A stretch of 64,000 bases of DNA from Christiangramia oceanisediminis. Its GTDB lineage: Bacteria; Bacteroidota; Bacteroidia; Flavobacteriales; Flavobacteriaceae. The notes beneath the pieces are model-generated. The model made no database searches and was not told the DNA's origin. It worked only from the letters and a program-made list of their open reading frames with translations. Shown here in pieces: positions 27,972-36,531 of the stretch. The DNA lies in assembly GCF_022570735.2 (NCBI RefSeq), contig NZ_JANCNS010000002.1:186001-250000 (forward strand), given 5' to 3'. Each line of letters begins with the position of its first letter. Positions within the stretch are counted from its first letter, which is position 1. The translations under genes were made by a program, and so were the position numbers.

Positions 27972-29105
27972 ATGGATTATAATATACCATTATTCGATCT
28001 TAATTATGACGATAAGGAAGAGAATGCGGTACTTGATGTTCTGCGCTCCAAATGGATTTCCACAGGACCTAAATCACAAGAGCTGGAGGAGATGTTTTGC
28101 GAATACTTTAAGGTAGAGCATGCGGTAAGTTTGACCAATTGCACCGTAGCCTTACATCTTGCTATGGAAGTTTTAGGGCTACAGGAAGGAGATGAAGTTA
28201 TTTGCCCATCCTTGACCTTTGTTGCAACAGCAAATGCCATTAGATATGTAGGAGCTAAACCCGTTTTTGCCGATATAAAAAGTGAGGAAACGCTTACTAT
28301 AGATCCTGAACATATTAAAAAGCTTATCACGGATAAGACCAAGGCAATAGTGGTAATGCACTATGCAGGATTTGCCTGTGAAATGGATGAAATACTATCT
28401 ATAGCCAGAGAAAATAATCTCAAGGTTATTGAGGATGCCTGTCATGGACCATTGTCAGAATTTAAAGATAAAAAGCTTGGAACTATAGGTGATGTTGGAT
28501 GTTTCAGTTTTTTTAGTAATAAGAATTTAAGTACCGGTGAGGGAGGAATGTTACTTACGAATAATAGGGAGTTGGCTGAAAAAGCAAAACTAATGCGTTC
28601 ACATGGTATGACAACCATGTCTTATAATCGTGCAAAAGGTCATTCCACTTCTTATGATGTAGTGGCTTTAGGTTACAATTATCGAATGGACGATATAAGA
28701 GCGAGCCTGGGAATTGTTCAATTGGGTAAACTTCCCGAAGATCTCGAAAAAAGAAGCAAAGTGAGATTTGCTTACGAAAGAGCTTTAGAATCAGTGAACA
28801 ACATTAAAGTTCCTTTCAAGAATCATCCTTATTTCAGTTCAAACTATATATTTCCAATAGTTCTTTCTGAAAATGTAGAAAAGTCAAGAGATGAGATCAG
28901 GGATTTGCTTCATAAGTCTGGAATTCAGACAAGTATTCATTATCCTCCTGTACATTTATTCGATATTTATTATGATGAGAAAGAAAGAGGTTTAAGCAAA
29001 ACCGAATCGGTATATAACAGGTTAATCACCCTGCCAATGTACGGAAAATTGGCAGAGGAGAAGGTGGATTATATTTGTAAGAAACTTAAAGAGTATGCAG
29101 TCTAA
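27972..29105 (+). CDS. DegT/DnrJ/EryC1/StrS sugar aminotransferase
   Basis: 377 residues, PLP enzyme. Asp155 (IEDACHGP) and Lys184 (FFSNKNLSTGEGG) are the expected cofactor contacts. It would transaminate the 4-keto sugar made by the dehydratase at 26173. The sequence is not the PglE type (NGNKIITT) found at 50139, so the two act on different sugars or stereochemistry. The gene is flanked on both sides by PglD/NeuD-like acyltransferases and overlaps the second by 11 bases. Confidence 0.88.
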   Translation: MDYNIPLFDLNYDDKEENAVLDVLRSKWISTGPKSQELEEMFCEYFKVEHAVSLTNCTVALHLAMEVLGLQEGDEVICPSLTFVATANAIRYVGAKPVFADIKSEETLTIDPEHIKKLITDKTKAIVVMHYAGFACEMDEILSIARENNLKVIEDACHGPLSEFKDKKLGTIGDVGCFSFFSNKNLSTGEGGMLLTNNRELAEKAKLMRSHGMTTMSYNRAKGHSTSYDVVALGYNYRMDDIRASLGIVQLGKLPEDLEKRSKVRFAYERALESVNNIKVPFKNHPYFSSNYIFPIVLSENVEKSRDEIRDLLHKSGIQTSIHYPPVHLFDIYYDEKERGLSKTESVYNRLITLPMYGKLAEEKVDYICKKLKEYAV

Positions 29106-29703
29106 ACAAGTTATTCTTATTGGTGGTTTTCATGAGGTTATTGAGCAGGTCCTTGCTTTAGACCTGGAGCTGATGGCAATTATCGATAATAATAAAACAG
29201 GAGAATATTATGGTATTCCGGTACTTGGAGGTGATAAGGAAGCTCAAACCAAACTGGAACGTTTCCCTAACAGTAAGTTGATTATCACTCCGGATAGCGG
29301 TAATATCCGAAGGCTGCTTTTTGAAGAATATTCCCGCTTTGCCAATAACTTTTTCACACTGATTTCAAAATATTCAATGATTTCCAGGTTTGCTGAAATT
29401 GGAAATGGTTGTATTATCAGTCAGAATGCACATATTTCGGCTGGAGTTCAAATTAAAAAATTTTGTAAAGTAAATGTTGGGGCTAATATTATGCATGATT
29501 GTGTGATTGAAGAATTCTCTACTATTGCTCCTAACGCCGTAATACTGGGGAATGTGGGAATTGGGAAGAATTGCTATATAGGAGCAAACTGCACCATTCT
29601 GCCTAATGTGAAAATTGGGAATAATGTGACCGTTGGTGCAGGAGCCGTTGTTACCAAAAATGTTGAGAATAATAAAATAGTTAAAGGGATACCCGCCAAG
29701 TAA
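29095..29703 (+). CDS. PglD/NeuD-like sugar N-acyltransferase
   Basis: 202 residues, full family length. An N-terminal sugar-nucleotide domain (VILIGGFHEVIEQV) is followed by a left-handed beta-helix (SQNAHISAGVQIKKF, IMHDCVIEEFS) and the closing GAGAVVTKNVENNKIVKGIPAK. The usual catalytic His sits in MHDCVIE. It would acylate the new amino group from the aminotransferase it overlaps by 11 bases. Confidence 0.85.
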   Translation: MQSKQVILIGGFHEVIEQVLALDLELMAIIDNNKTGEYYGIPVLGGDKEAQTKLERFPNSKLIITPDSGNIRRLLFEEYSRFANNFFTLISKYSMISRFAEIGNGCIISQNAHISAGVQIKKFCKVNVGANIMHDCVIEEFSTIAPNAVILGNVGIGKNCYIGANCTILPNVKIGNNVTVGAGAVVTKNVENNKIVKGIPAK

Positions 29704-29710
29704 AAGGTAT

Positions 29711-30787
29711 ATGGATAATTGGAAAAAATTAATAATTGAACCCGAAGAGAATATAAGATCTGCAATGCAGCTTATGGATGAGGTAAGATCAAAACTGCTT
29801 CTTGTATGCATAAACAATAAGTTCAAATCTGTTTTGAGTATTGGAGATATCCAGAGAGCTATCCTTTCTAATCATTCATTAGATGCAGAAATAAGCTCTA
29901 TTTTAAGGAACCAGATTATTATCGCTTCAGATCAGGATAATGAGGAGGATGTGCGTAATCTTATGCTTCAACATCGTATTGAAGCAATGCCAGTAGTTGA
30001 TGAAGAGCAGAACGTGATAGATGTTATTTTCTGGGATCAGATTTTTTCGGAAAAGAAGGGCATGGTAAATACTCTTCCTGATATCCCCGTAGTGATCATG
30101 GCTGGGGGAAAGGGAACTCGTTTAAAACCTATTACAAATATTATCCCTAAACCCCTTATACCACTTGGAGACAAACCTGTATTGGAGTGGATAATAGATT
30201 CTTTTAATGAGGTAGGAGTAAGGAATTTTCATTTGACAGTAAATTACAAACAGGATATGATTCGCAGTTATTTTGCGAATCAACCCAAAAGGGATTATAG
30301 CATTAATTATTTTGAAGAAAATAAGCCACTTGGTACTGCCGGCAGCCTTCACCTTTTAAAAGGTAAATTAAAAGAAACTTTTTTTGTTACTAATTGTGAT
30401 ATTCTCATCAAGGATGATTATTCTGAAATGCTGAAATATCATAAGTCCAATGGGAATGAACTCACTGCTGTAAGTGCGGTAAAGCACTTTAAGATCCCTT
30501 ACGGTACTCTGGAGTTTGGAGAGAATGGTGTACTGGAAAAATTAAAAGAAAAGCCTGAGTATAACTTTTTTATTAATGCAGGAATGTATATCCTGGAGCC
30601 TCACCTTCTGGAAGAAATTCCTGAAGATGAATTTTTCCACATTACTACACTCATTGAGAAGATAATGGAAAGAAATGGCAAAGTTGGGATCTTTCCTGTA
30701 AGTGAAGGAAGCTGGATGGATATTGGTCAATGGGATGAATACAATAAGACCTCTCAAAAATTGGGTTATCCTGGAATTAATCTATAG
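29711..30787 (+). CDS. CBS-domain nucleotidyltransferase (PtmE/LegF-like)
   Basis: 358 residues. Two CBS motifs (about 1-115) precede a nucleotidyltransferase domain that starts with VVIMAGGKGTRLKPIT and ends with GSWMDIGQWDEY. This domain order matches PtmE-type enzymes, found next to NeuD/LegC-type genes in legionaminic-acid loci, where they activate a sugar-1-phosphate. Here NeuB and NeuC homologues are absent, so the activated sugar is uncertain. The CBS pair may allow regulation by nucleotides. Confidence 0.85.
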   Translation: MDNWKKLIIEPEENIRSAMQLMDEVRSKLLLVCINNKFKSVLSIGDIQRAILSNHSLDAEISSILRNQIIIASDQDNEEDVRNLMLQHRIEAMPVVDEEQNVIDVIFWDQIFSEKKGMVNTLPDIPVVIMAGGKGTRLKPITNIIPKPLIPLGDKPVLEWIIDSFNEVGVRNFHLTVNYKQDMIRSYFANQPKRDYSINYFEENKPLGTAGSLHLLKGKLKETFFVTNCDILIKDDYSEMLKYHKSNGNELTAVSAVKHFKIPYGTLEFGENGVLEKLKEKPEYNFFINAGMYILEPHLLEEIPEDEFFHITTLIEKIMERNGKVGIFPVSEGSWMDIGQWDEYNKTSQKLGYPGINL

Positions 30788-30808
30788 AAAGCCTTAAACC
30801 AGATCTTC

Positions 30809-32092
30809 ATGAAAAAGAATGTTCTAGTAGCCGGAATTGGACAGGCGAATTATATCATGCAATTATATGGTGAAATTGCTCCTAAATTACCCGGCTTTTC
30901 CTTTAATGCATTCAACCTTAAAGATTTTGGGGATAAGCAAATAGAAGTACAAGCTGTGTCCGTTTTTAATAGAGTATATTTTTTTAAGCCAGATTTAAAA
31001 AATATACTCACATTAAGCAGGGCAATAGTCCCTGTTCTCCTAAACAGGTATTTCTGGAAAGATTTAACTATGTATATTGCGGAAAAAGGCAATATTTTTT
31101 CAAATGGAGGATTGAGACTGTTTTTAAGACATGTTAATGCGTATTATTATGCCAACTTTATTGATAGAAAAACAGACACTGATATCATTCATTTACACTT
31201 CCCTAAACATATATTCGCCCTTTTCCTTAAATATTTAAAAAAGGATTATGAAGAGATATGGACTTATTGGGGCTCTGATATCTATCGCATTGATTCCTGG
31301 ATAGACCATGAAATTCAAAACTCCAGTTTAGATTCGGTTGATTTAATTACTATGGCAACTCCTGAAATGGAGTTCACTTTACTTTCTCGTTTTGGCTTTC
31401 AATATAAGTATAAGATAAGAAGAGCTCGTTTTTTACATGACAGTAGCTATTATGAGTTAGCAGCAAACTTAATTTCAAATAGCGGATGGGAGAAAGGTTT
31501 TAAGACAGATTTTAATATACCTCCTGAAAAAATAATTATTCTCTTTGGACATAATGGTCATTTTGAAAATAACCATATACAGTTTTTAGAAACTCTATCC
31601 AAATTGCCTGAGAATATAGCTAATGAGTTTCATGTGATCTTTCCTTTTACTTATGGTGATCATAAAAAAGGATATCTTCAAGAAGTTAAAAAAATATCAG
31701 AGGAGATTTCTACTTCATTCCAGTTTATTGAAGATTTTATGGATTGGGAAGAGTTGGCAAAACTTAAAATCATTAGCGACGTCTACATTCACTGTCCTAC
31801 AACTGATGGCCTAAGTGCTTTTTTAACGGAGTTTCTTTATACCAATAACCTCGCTATCGTTGGAAGTTGGTTGCCGTATAACACCTTCCGGGATTTTGGT
31901 CTATATTATAAAACCTTCGATAATTTTGAAAGTCTAAGGGAGATCTTAATAAGCTTGAAAGATAATATTAAAATTACGGCTGACCATCGATCATCAAATC
32001 AAAAAGTAATTAGTGATAATTTTTCAATTGATAAAATTAGCGGTGAATGGGTAAGGGTTTTTAAGGAATTTGAAATTAAACCTATAGTATAA
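30809..32092 (+). CDS. putative GT-B glycosyltransferase
   Basis: 427 residues, no signal peptide. The segment IWTYWGSDIYR (about 149-159) resembles the WGxDLY motif of family 56 (WecF, Fuc4NAc transferase), and the C-terminal VYIHCPTTDGLSAFLTEFLY looks like a GT-B donor-site helix. Overall identity to a family is not certain. Its place between the CBS-nucleotidyltransferase and the second flippase supports a role in linking the amino sugar. The DNA is AT-rich like its neighbours. Confidence 0.6.
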   Translation: MKKNVLVAGIGQANYIMQLYGEIAPKLPGFSFNAFNLKDFGDKQIEVQAVSVFNRVYFFKPDLKNILTLSRAIVPVLLNRYFWKDLTMYIAEKGNIFSNGGLRLFLRHVNAYYYANFIDRKTDTDIIHLHFPKHIFALFLKYLKKDYEEIWTYWGSDIYRIDSWIDHEIQNSSLDSVDLITMATPEMEFTLLSRFGFQYKYKIRRARFLHDSSYYELAANLISNSGWEKGFKTDFNIPPEKIIILFGHNGHFENNHIQFLETLSKLPENIANEFHVIFPFTYGDHKKGYLQEVKKISEEISTSFQFIEDFMDWEELAKLKIISDVYIHCPTTDGLSAFLTEFLYTNNLAIVGSWLPYNTFRDFGLYYKTFDNFESLREILISLKDNIKITADHRSSNQKVISDNFSIDKISGEWVRVFKEFEIKPIV

Positions 32093-32109
32093 TCACATGA
32101 AATTACTTG

Positions 32110-33561
32110 ATGAGTACAACCAATAAGATTTTTTCTGGAATTTTCTGGACTTCCATGCAGGCTGTAATCCAACGAGCCTTCAGATTCCTGGTAAAATTAT
32201 TCCTTGCGCGTTTATTATTTCCGGAAGATTTTGGTATTGTTGGAATGGCTGTCGTTTTTACAAGTTTCATACAGGTATTTAGTGATTTAGGATTTGGCCA
32301 GGCATTAATTCAAAGAAAAAAGGAAAATCTATCTGATAACTATTATAATACAGCGTTCTGGACTAATATTGGATGGTCTATAATAATATATTTAATAATC
32401 GCATTTATTATTGGCCCATTTTCTACCTGGTTTTATGGGGAAGAAATTTTAAACAAAATTATTCCGGTCTTGGGAGTTAGTGTTTTGATAAATCCCATTA
32501 TTCTAGTTCATCGGGCTAAACTCACGAGGGATTTAAATTTTAAAAAACTGGCAATCATTAACAATTCCAGCAATATAGGGGCTGGAATCTTAGCGATTAT
32601 ATTGGCATATACCGGCTTTGGCGTCTGGGCATTAATTTTTAATACTATTGCCCAATTTTTAATAGCTGTACCACTATATTTTTTTGCCACTAAGTGGACA
32701 CCTAAATTAATATGGAATAAAGAATCTTTTAAAGATTTATTTGGATTTGGAATTTTTACATCTTCTTCAGCACTTATTTCAAGATTTGCGAATCAGGGAG
32801 ACTATCTATTAATTGGTAAGTTTATAGGAAAGATTGAGTTGGGACTCTATTCCTTTGCATTTATAATAACAGATGCAATAAGATCCCAAATCAAATCTGT
32901 TATTAATTCGGTACTATTTCCGGTTTATTCCCAGTATCAGGATGAAAAGAGTAAGCAATTTAAAATATATACAAAAAGTATTTTTTATAATTCTTTGACT
33001 ATAGTTCCTTTGATGTGCGTTTTATTTTTTGCTACTAATGCATTATTAATATTCTTTGGTGATAAATGGGAGGCTAGTTTAATCATAATCAAGATAATCG
33101 CTATTTCTGCTATAATAGAAACTATTACCACATCTTTCCCTAGCTTATTGAGGGCAAACAATTTGCCTGGTCTTGAATTCAAGATAGAAGCAATTAAAGT
33201 TTTAGTTTTCTATCTTCCACTAATATATTTAGGGGTTATTTACAATGGAATTGTAGGTGCTGCATCCGGTGTTTTGATTTCCAGGATATTAGGAGCGGTT
33301 ATTAATTTAATTGTAATGGAGAGATGGTTAAACCTCTCATCGATAATTGTTCTAAAAGAGTTTTTTAAAGGTTTCCTTCCTTCTTTAATCTCTTTGATAA
33401 TGTGTTATGTTATATTTTTTTATTTTGATTCTGAATTTATATTCAAACCCATTCTAAAGGCTTTTTGTCTAGTTACCCTTATAACTTTTTTAACTTATAT
33501 TTTAAATAAAAAAGATTTAGAGAAACTATATGTTACTTTTAAAAATAGAAAGAATGTATAA
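32110..33561 (+). CDS. wzx: polysaccharide flippase, Wzx/MOP superfamily (second copy)
   Basis: 483 residues with about 12-14 predicted membrane helices; the opening FLARLLFPEDFGIVGMAVVF is the family hallmark and the loop HRAKLTRDLNFKKL matches. The ATG at 32110 is preferred over an in-frame TTG at 32107. It is a second flippase in one locus. The two copies are clearly diverged and the downstream glycosyltransferase block begins after it (79-base gap). Confidence 0.9.
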   Translation: MSTTNKIFSGIFWTSMQAVIQRAFRFLVKLFLARLLFPEDFGIVGMAVVFTSFIQVFSDLGFGQALIQRKKENLSDNYYNTAFWTNIGWSIIIYLIIAFIIGPFSTWFYGEEILNKIIPVLGVSVLINPIILVHRAKLTRDLNFKKLAIINNSSNIGAGILAIILAYTGFGVWALIFNTIAQFLIAVPLYFFATKWTPKLIWNKESFKDLFGFGIFTSSSALISRFANQGDYLLIGKFIGKIELGLYSFAFIITDAIRSQIKSVINSVLFPVYSQYQDEKSKQFKIYTKSIFYNSLTIVPLMCVLFFATNALLIFFGDKWEASLIIIKIIAISAIIETITTSFPSLLRANNLPGLEFKIEAIKVLVFYLPLIYLGVIYNGIVGAASGVLISRILGAVINLIVMERWLNLSSIIVLKEFFKGFLPSLISLIMCYVIFFYFDSEFIFKPILKAFCLVTLITFLTYILNKKDLEKLYVTFKNRKNV

Positions 33562-33640
33562 ACAGAATATCTCAAAATTTACTAATCATTATAAATTCAC
33601 GTGAATAATTTGAAAACGCAATCATTATTGAAAATAAATT

Positions 33641-34498
33641 ATGATTTCTATAGTAACAGCAACATATAATTCAGCTCACACAATTACTAAGGCAATAGAC
33701 TCAATTGTAAAACAATCTTATAAAAAGTGGGAACTAATAATCGTTGATGATGGCAGTTCTGACGACACTGAAAAGATCATAAAGGGATACGACGATACCA
33801 GAATTAAATATTTTTATCAAAAGAATAAAGGAGTTGCTGCAGCGAGAAATGTAGGTGTAAAAGAGAGTCTGGGAGACTATATTATTTTCTTAGATGCCGA
33901 TGATGAATTGTTTAATACTGCGATCGAAAATTTTTCGAATGTTTTGGAGACAAAAACGCCGGGAATTTGTTCAGGTGCCTACATTGATATTTTTAACAAA
34001 TTAAATTATCCGAGAGATAAAGGTTCGTACTTCAATAATTATTTAATTAATAATTTATCTGGATCTTATATAGTTAGTAAGCAAATTTTTTTAGAAGTGG
34101 GGGGGTATGATATTAACCTTTCGCAATCAGAGAACTGGGAACTTTTTATAAGGCTTGTAGATATTTGTGATAAAAAAGGAATGGAGATTTTAGCTGAAAA
34201 TTTTGTAACCTTTAAATATAATAGTGACCATAGTATAGAAAAAAATCTTAAAAGAAATATTGATACATTTAATTCTTATAAATATCTGTATAATAAATAT
34301 AAGGACAATTCAGATTTAGGCCCTAACCTTCTATTTCTCTTTTCTGAAGTATCAGCATATAATGCTTTTAAAATAGGGAAGAAAAAGGAGGCTATTGAGT
34401 GGCAGATTAAAGCGATTAAAGAAAAGCCATTTAAATTAAAATCCTATATAAAAATACTTAGGTTTATTGTTGATAAAAACAATCTAAATGATGGATAA
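33641..34498 (+). CDS. glycosyltransferase family 2 with TPR-like tail (paralogue A)
   Basis: 285 residues. GT-A motifs: ISIVTATYNSAHTI (2-15), VDDGSSDD, and metal-binding FLDADDELF. The last ~50 residues (NAFKIGKKKEAIEWQIKAIK) look like one TPR-type helix pair. It is the same length as the GT2 at 43010, with shared YQKNKGVAAARN and the same tail design, so the two are paralogues. It overlaps the next gene by 11 bases. Confidence 0.88.
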   Translation: MISIVTATYNSAHTITKAIDSIVKQSYKKWELIIVDDGSSDDTEKIIKGYDDTRIKYFYQKNKGVAAARNVGVKESLGDYIIFLDADDELFNTAIENFSNVLETKTPGICSGAYIDIFNKLNYPRDKGSYFNNYLINNLSGSYIVSKQIFLEVGGYDINLSQSENWELFIRLVDICDKKGMEILAENFVTFKYNSDHSIEKNLKRNIDTFNSYKYLYNKYKDNSDLGPNLLFLFSEVSAYNAFKIGKKKEAIEWQIKAIKEKPFKLKSYIKILRFIVDKNNLNDG

Positions 34499-35387
34499 CG
34501 AAAATAGTAATCTAATTTCTGTTATAACTCCTACATACAATCGAGGACACCTAATTGAACGAGCGATTCGAAGTGTTCTTAACCAGTCTTATGAGAATTT
34601 TGAATATCTGATAGTGGATGATGCCTCCACCGATAATACCCAGGAGGTAGTCAATAGGTTTGATGATCAAAGAATCCGTTATATTAGCTATGAAGAAAAT
34701 GGAGGAAATGCTGTTGCCCGTAATGTTGGTGTGCAAAATGCTAGAGGAGACTATATAGCTTTTCTGGATAGCGATGATGAATTTCTTGAAGACTTTTTAG
34801 ATAAAGCATTGAACCGGTTAGAAAATGTACCGGAAGCTTCTTTTTTGTGGTCGGGTACCAGAACTGTCAATTTAGACGGGAGTTATTACGATCGTATTTG
34901 GGTTCCTCAAACTAAAAAACATCCAAACCAGTTTTTGTATGAGCTGCATGTAGGTATAGGAAGAGGTTTTTTGATTAAGAAGGAGTGTTTTATCGGTTTA
35001 AAGTTTGATAAGCGTTTGCGAACGGCAGTCGACACAGATTTCCTGATTCGATTACGGCAAAATTTCACCTTTACTATACTTCAGGAAATTATGCTTAATA
35101 TCCATACTCAACCCGGAAGTGTTAGAGCGAATTTTAGTGAAAAAAAGAAATCATATGCCACAATTATAGATAAGCATAAAAATATAATCGATAATGATCC
35201 TAAACTGAGCAGGAAGTGGTATTATAAATTATTCTGGCTTTCTTTGTATGACAACGATTTTAGTCTTGCCAGGGAAACATACAGCAAAATCAGGGATGGG
35301 AAAGCAAAAGCTGGATTCCTGTATTTAATTTTCAGGATTTTCCCTACAAACCAAGCAATCAAACTACACAAACAATTATCCCGTTAA
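34488..35387 (+). CDS. glycosyltransferase family 2
   Basis: 299 residues. GT-A motifs: SVITPTYNRGHLIERAI (11-27), VDDASTDNT, and FLDSDDEFL. A C-terminal helical part (about 225-299) lacks membrane segments. Cytoplasmic inverting transferase; donor and acceptor unknown. It begins inside the end of the previous gene (11 bases), so the two are probably made together. Ten bases separate it from the next GT4. Confidence 0.9.
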   Translation: MMDNENSNLISVITPTYNRGHLIERAIRSVLNQSYENFEYLIVDDASTDNTQEVVNRFDDQRIRYISYEENGGNAVARNVGVQNARGDYIAFLDSDDEFLEDFLDKALNRLENVPEASFLWSGTRTVNLDGSYYDRIWVPQTKKHPNQFLYELHVGIGRGFLIKKECFIGLKFDKRLRTAVDTDFLIRLRQNFTFTILQEIMLNIHTQPGSVRANFSEKKKSYATIIDKHKNIIDNDPKLSRKWYYKLFWLSLYDNDFSLARETYSKIRDGKAKAGFLYLIFRIFPTNQAIKLHKQLSR

Positions 35388-35397
35388 AGACAGAAGT

Positions 35398-36531
35398 TTG
35401 GAAGATAAGAAAATAGTACTTTTTATAATTGACACCTTAGAGGTTGGAGGGGCTGAAAGAAGTATTCTGGAAATTGCAAGCAGATTTTCGGAATATAATC
35501 CCATTTTGGTTAGTTTATTTGAGGGGGACGCATTAAAACAGGAGTATATTAAAAGAGGAATTGAAGTTATAGGTCTCGATTTCAAATCCGGCACCAAACA
35601 ACATATAATTTTAAATCGCCTGCAGGCCATTCTGGATGATAAAAATCCGCAGATTATCCATGCTACTTTGATAAGATCGTGCCTTATTTCAAGGAAATTA
35701 AAGCGTAAGCCTTCTGTTAAATTGATCAATAGTCTGGTGAACAATACCTATGGATTTCAGCGCTATAGGACCTTAAGCCCCGTAAGAGCTACAAAACTGT
35801 TTTATACTCAACTTAGAGACTTTATGTCTGTTTCCAAGGTGGACTATTTTTTTTCGAATTCTGAAACTATAAAAAATACTTCTGTCAGGGCATTAAAGAT
35901 CGATACATCAAAAATTAAAGTAATTTATCGTGGTAGAGATCCTGAAGTATTTATAGACGTTGATGCAGATGTTTTGCGAAAAGATCTAAAGAAGTTGAAT
36001 GAAACTCTCTATACCTGTGTTGGTAGGTTGATTGGGAGAAAAGGCCAGCTTGATCTGGTTGCAGCCTTCTCAGAACACTTGGAGAAACATCCAAATAGTA
36101 AATTGCTTTTAGTAGGAGAGGGACCGTTAAGGAATGATCTGGAAGCGAAAATAACAGCTTTGGACCTCGAAGAAAAAATCTTATTACTAGGTCAAAGAGA
36201 TGATATACCGGAAATATTGACGTTGACCGATTATTTCATTTTCCCCTCCTATTACGAAGGCTTACCAGGGGCTCTTGTCGAAGCGATGTTTTCAAAAACT
36301 CCAATAGTAGCTTCGGGAATTCCGGAAAACCTAGAATGTATTAATGGTGATACTAGTTTAACTTTTAAAGCAGGTGATATCAAAGATCTTGTGTCAAAAT
36401 TGAATGAGGCTACAGACATTTTATGGGAAAAAAAATTGCAATTAGCATATAAAAAGGCAATAGAAGATTTTTCCATTAAGAAAATAGTAAATAAGTATGA
36501 ATTGACCTATGATGAATTAATCCATTCATGA
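35398..36531 (+). CDS. glycosyltransferase family 4
   Basis: 377 residues, GT-B fold. N-terminal acceptor domain begins VLFIIDTLEVGGAERSI-like (IDTLEVGGAERS), and the C-terminal domain has VGRLIGRKGQLDLV, LLVGEGPLRNDLE and the donor-site FPSYYEGLPGALVEAM. The start is TTG, 10 bases after the GT2 gene. Its stop overlaps the next start as ATGA, so translation is coupled to the double GT4 downstream. Confidence 0.9.
   Translation: MEDKKIVLFIIDTLEVGGAERSILEIASRFSEYNPILVSLFEGDALKQEYIKRGIEVIGLDFKSGTKQHIILNRLQAILDDKNPQIIHATLIRSCLISRKLKRKPSVKLINSLVNNTYGFQRYRTLSPVRATKLFYTQLRDFMSVSKVDYFFSNSETIKNTSVRALKIDTSKIKVIYRGRDPEVFIDVDADVLRKDLKKLNETLYTCVGRLIGRKGQLDLVAAFSEHLEKHPNSKLLLVGEGPLRNDLEAKITALDLEEKILLLGQRDDIPEILTLTDYFIFPSYYEGLPGALVEAMFSKTPIVASGIPENLECINGDTSLTFKAGDIKDLVSKLNEATDILWEKKLQLAYKKAIEDFSIKKIVNKYELTYDELIHS

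Noticed and set aside
29374-29826. Minus-strand open frame of 150 codons across the acyltransferase gene
   Set aside because: Antisense to the left-handed beta-helix repeats, whose regular codons leave the opposite frame open; no independent evidence.
26173-30787. A legionaminic or pseudaminic acid pathway
   Set aside because: No NeuB/PseI synthase or NeuC/PseG hydrolase occurs in the window, so the claim cannot be supported here; only the partial gene set is reported.
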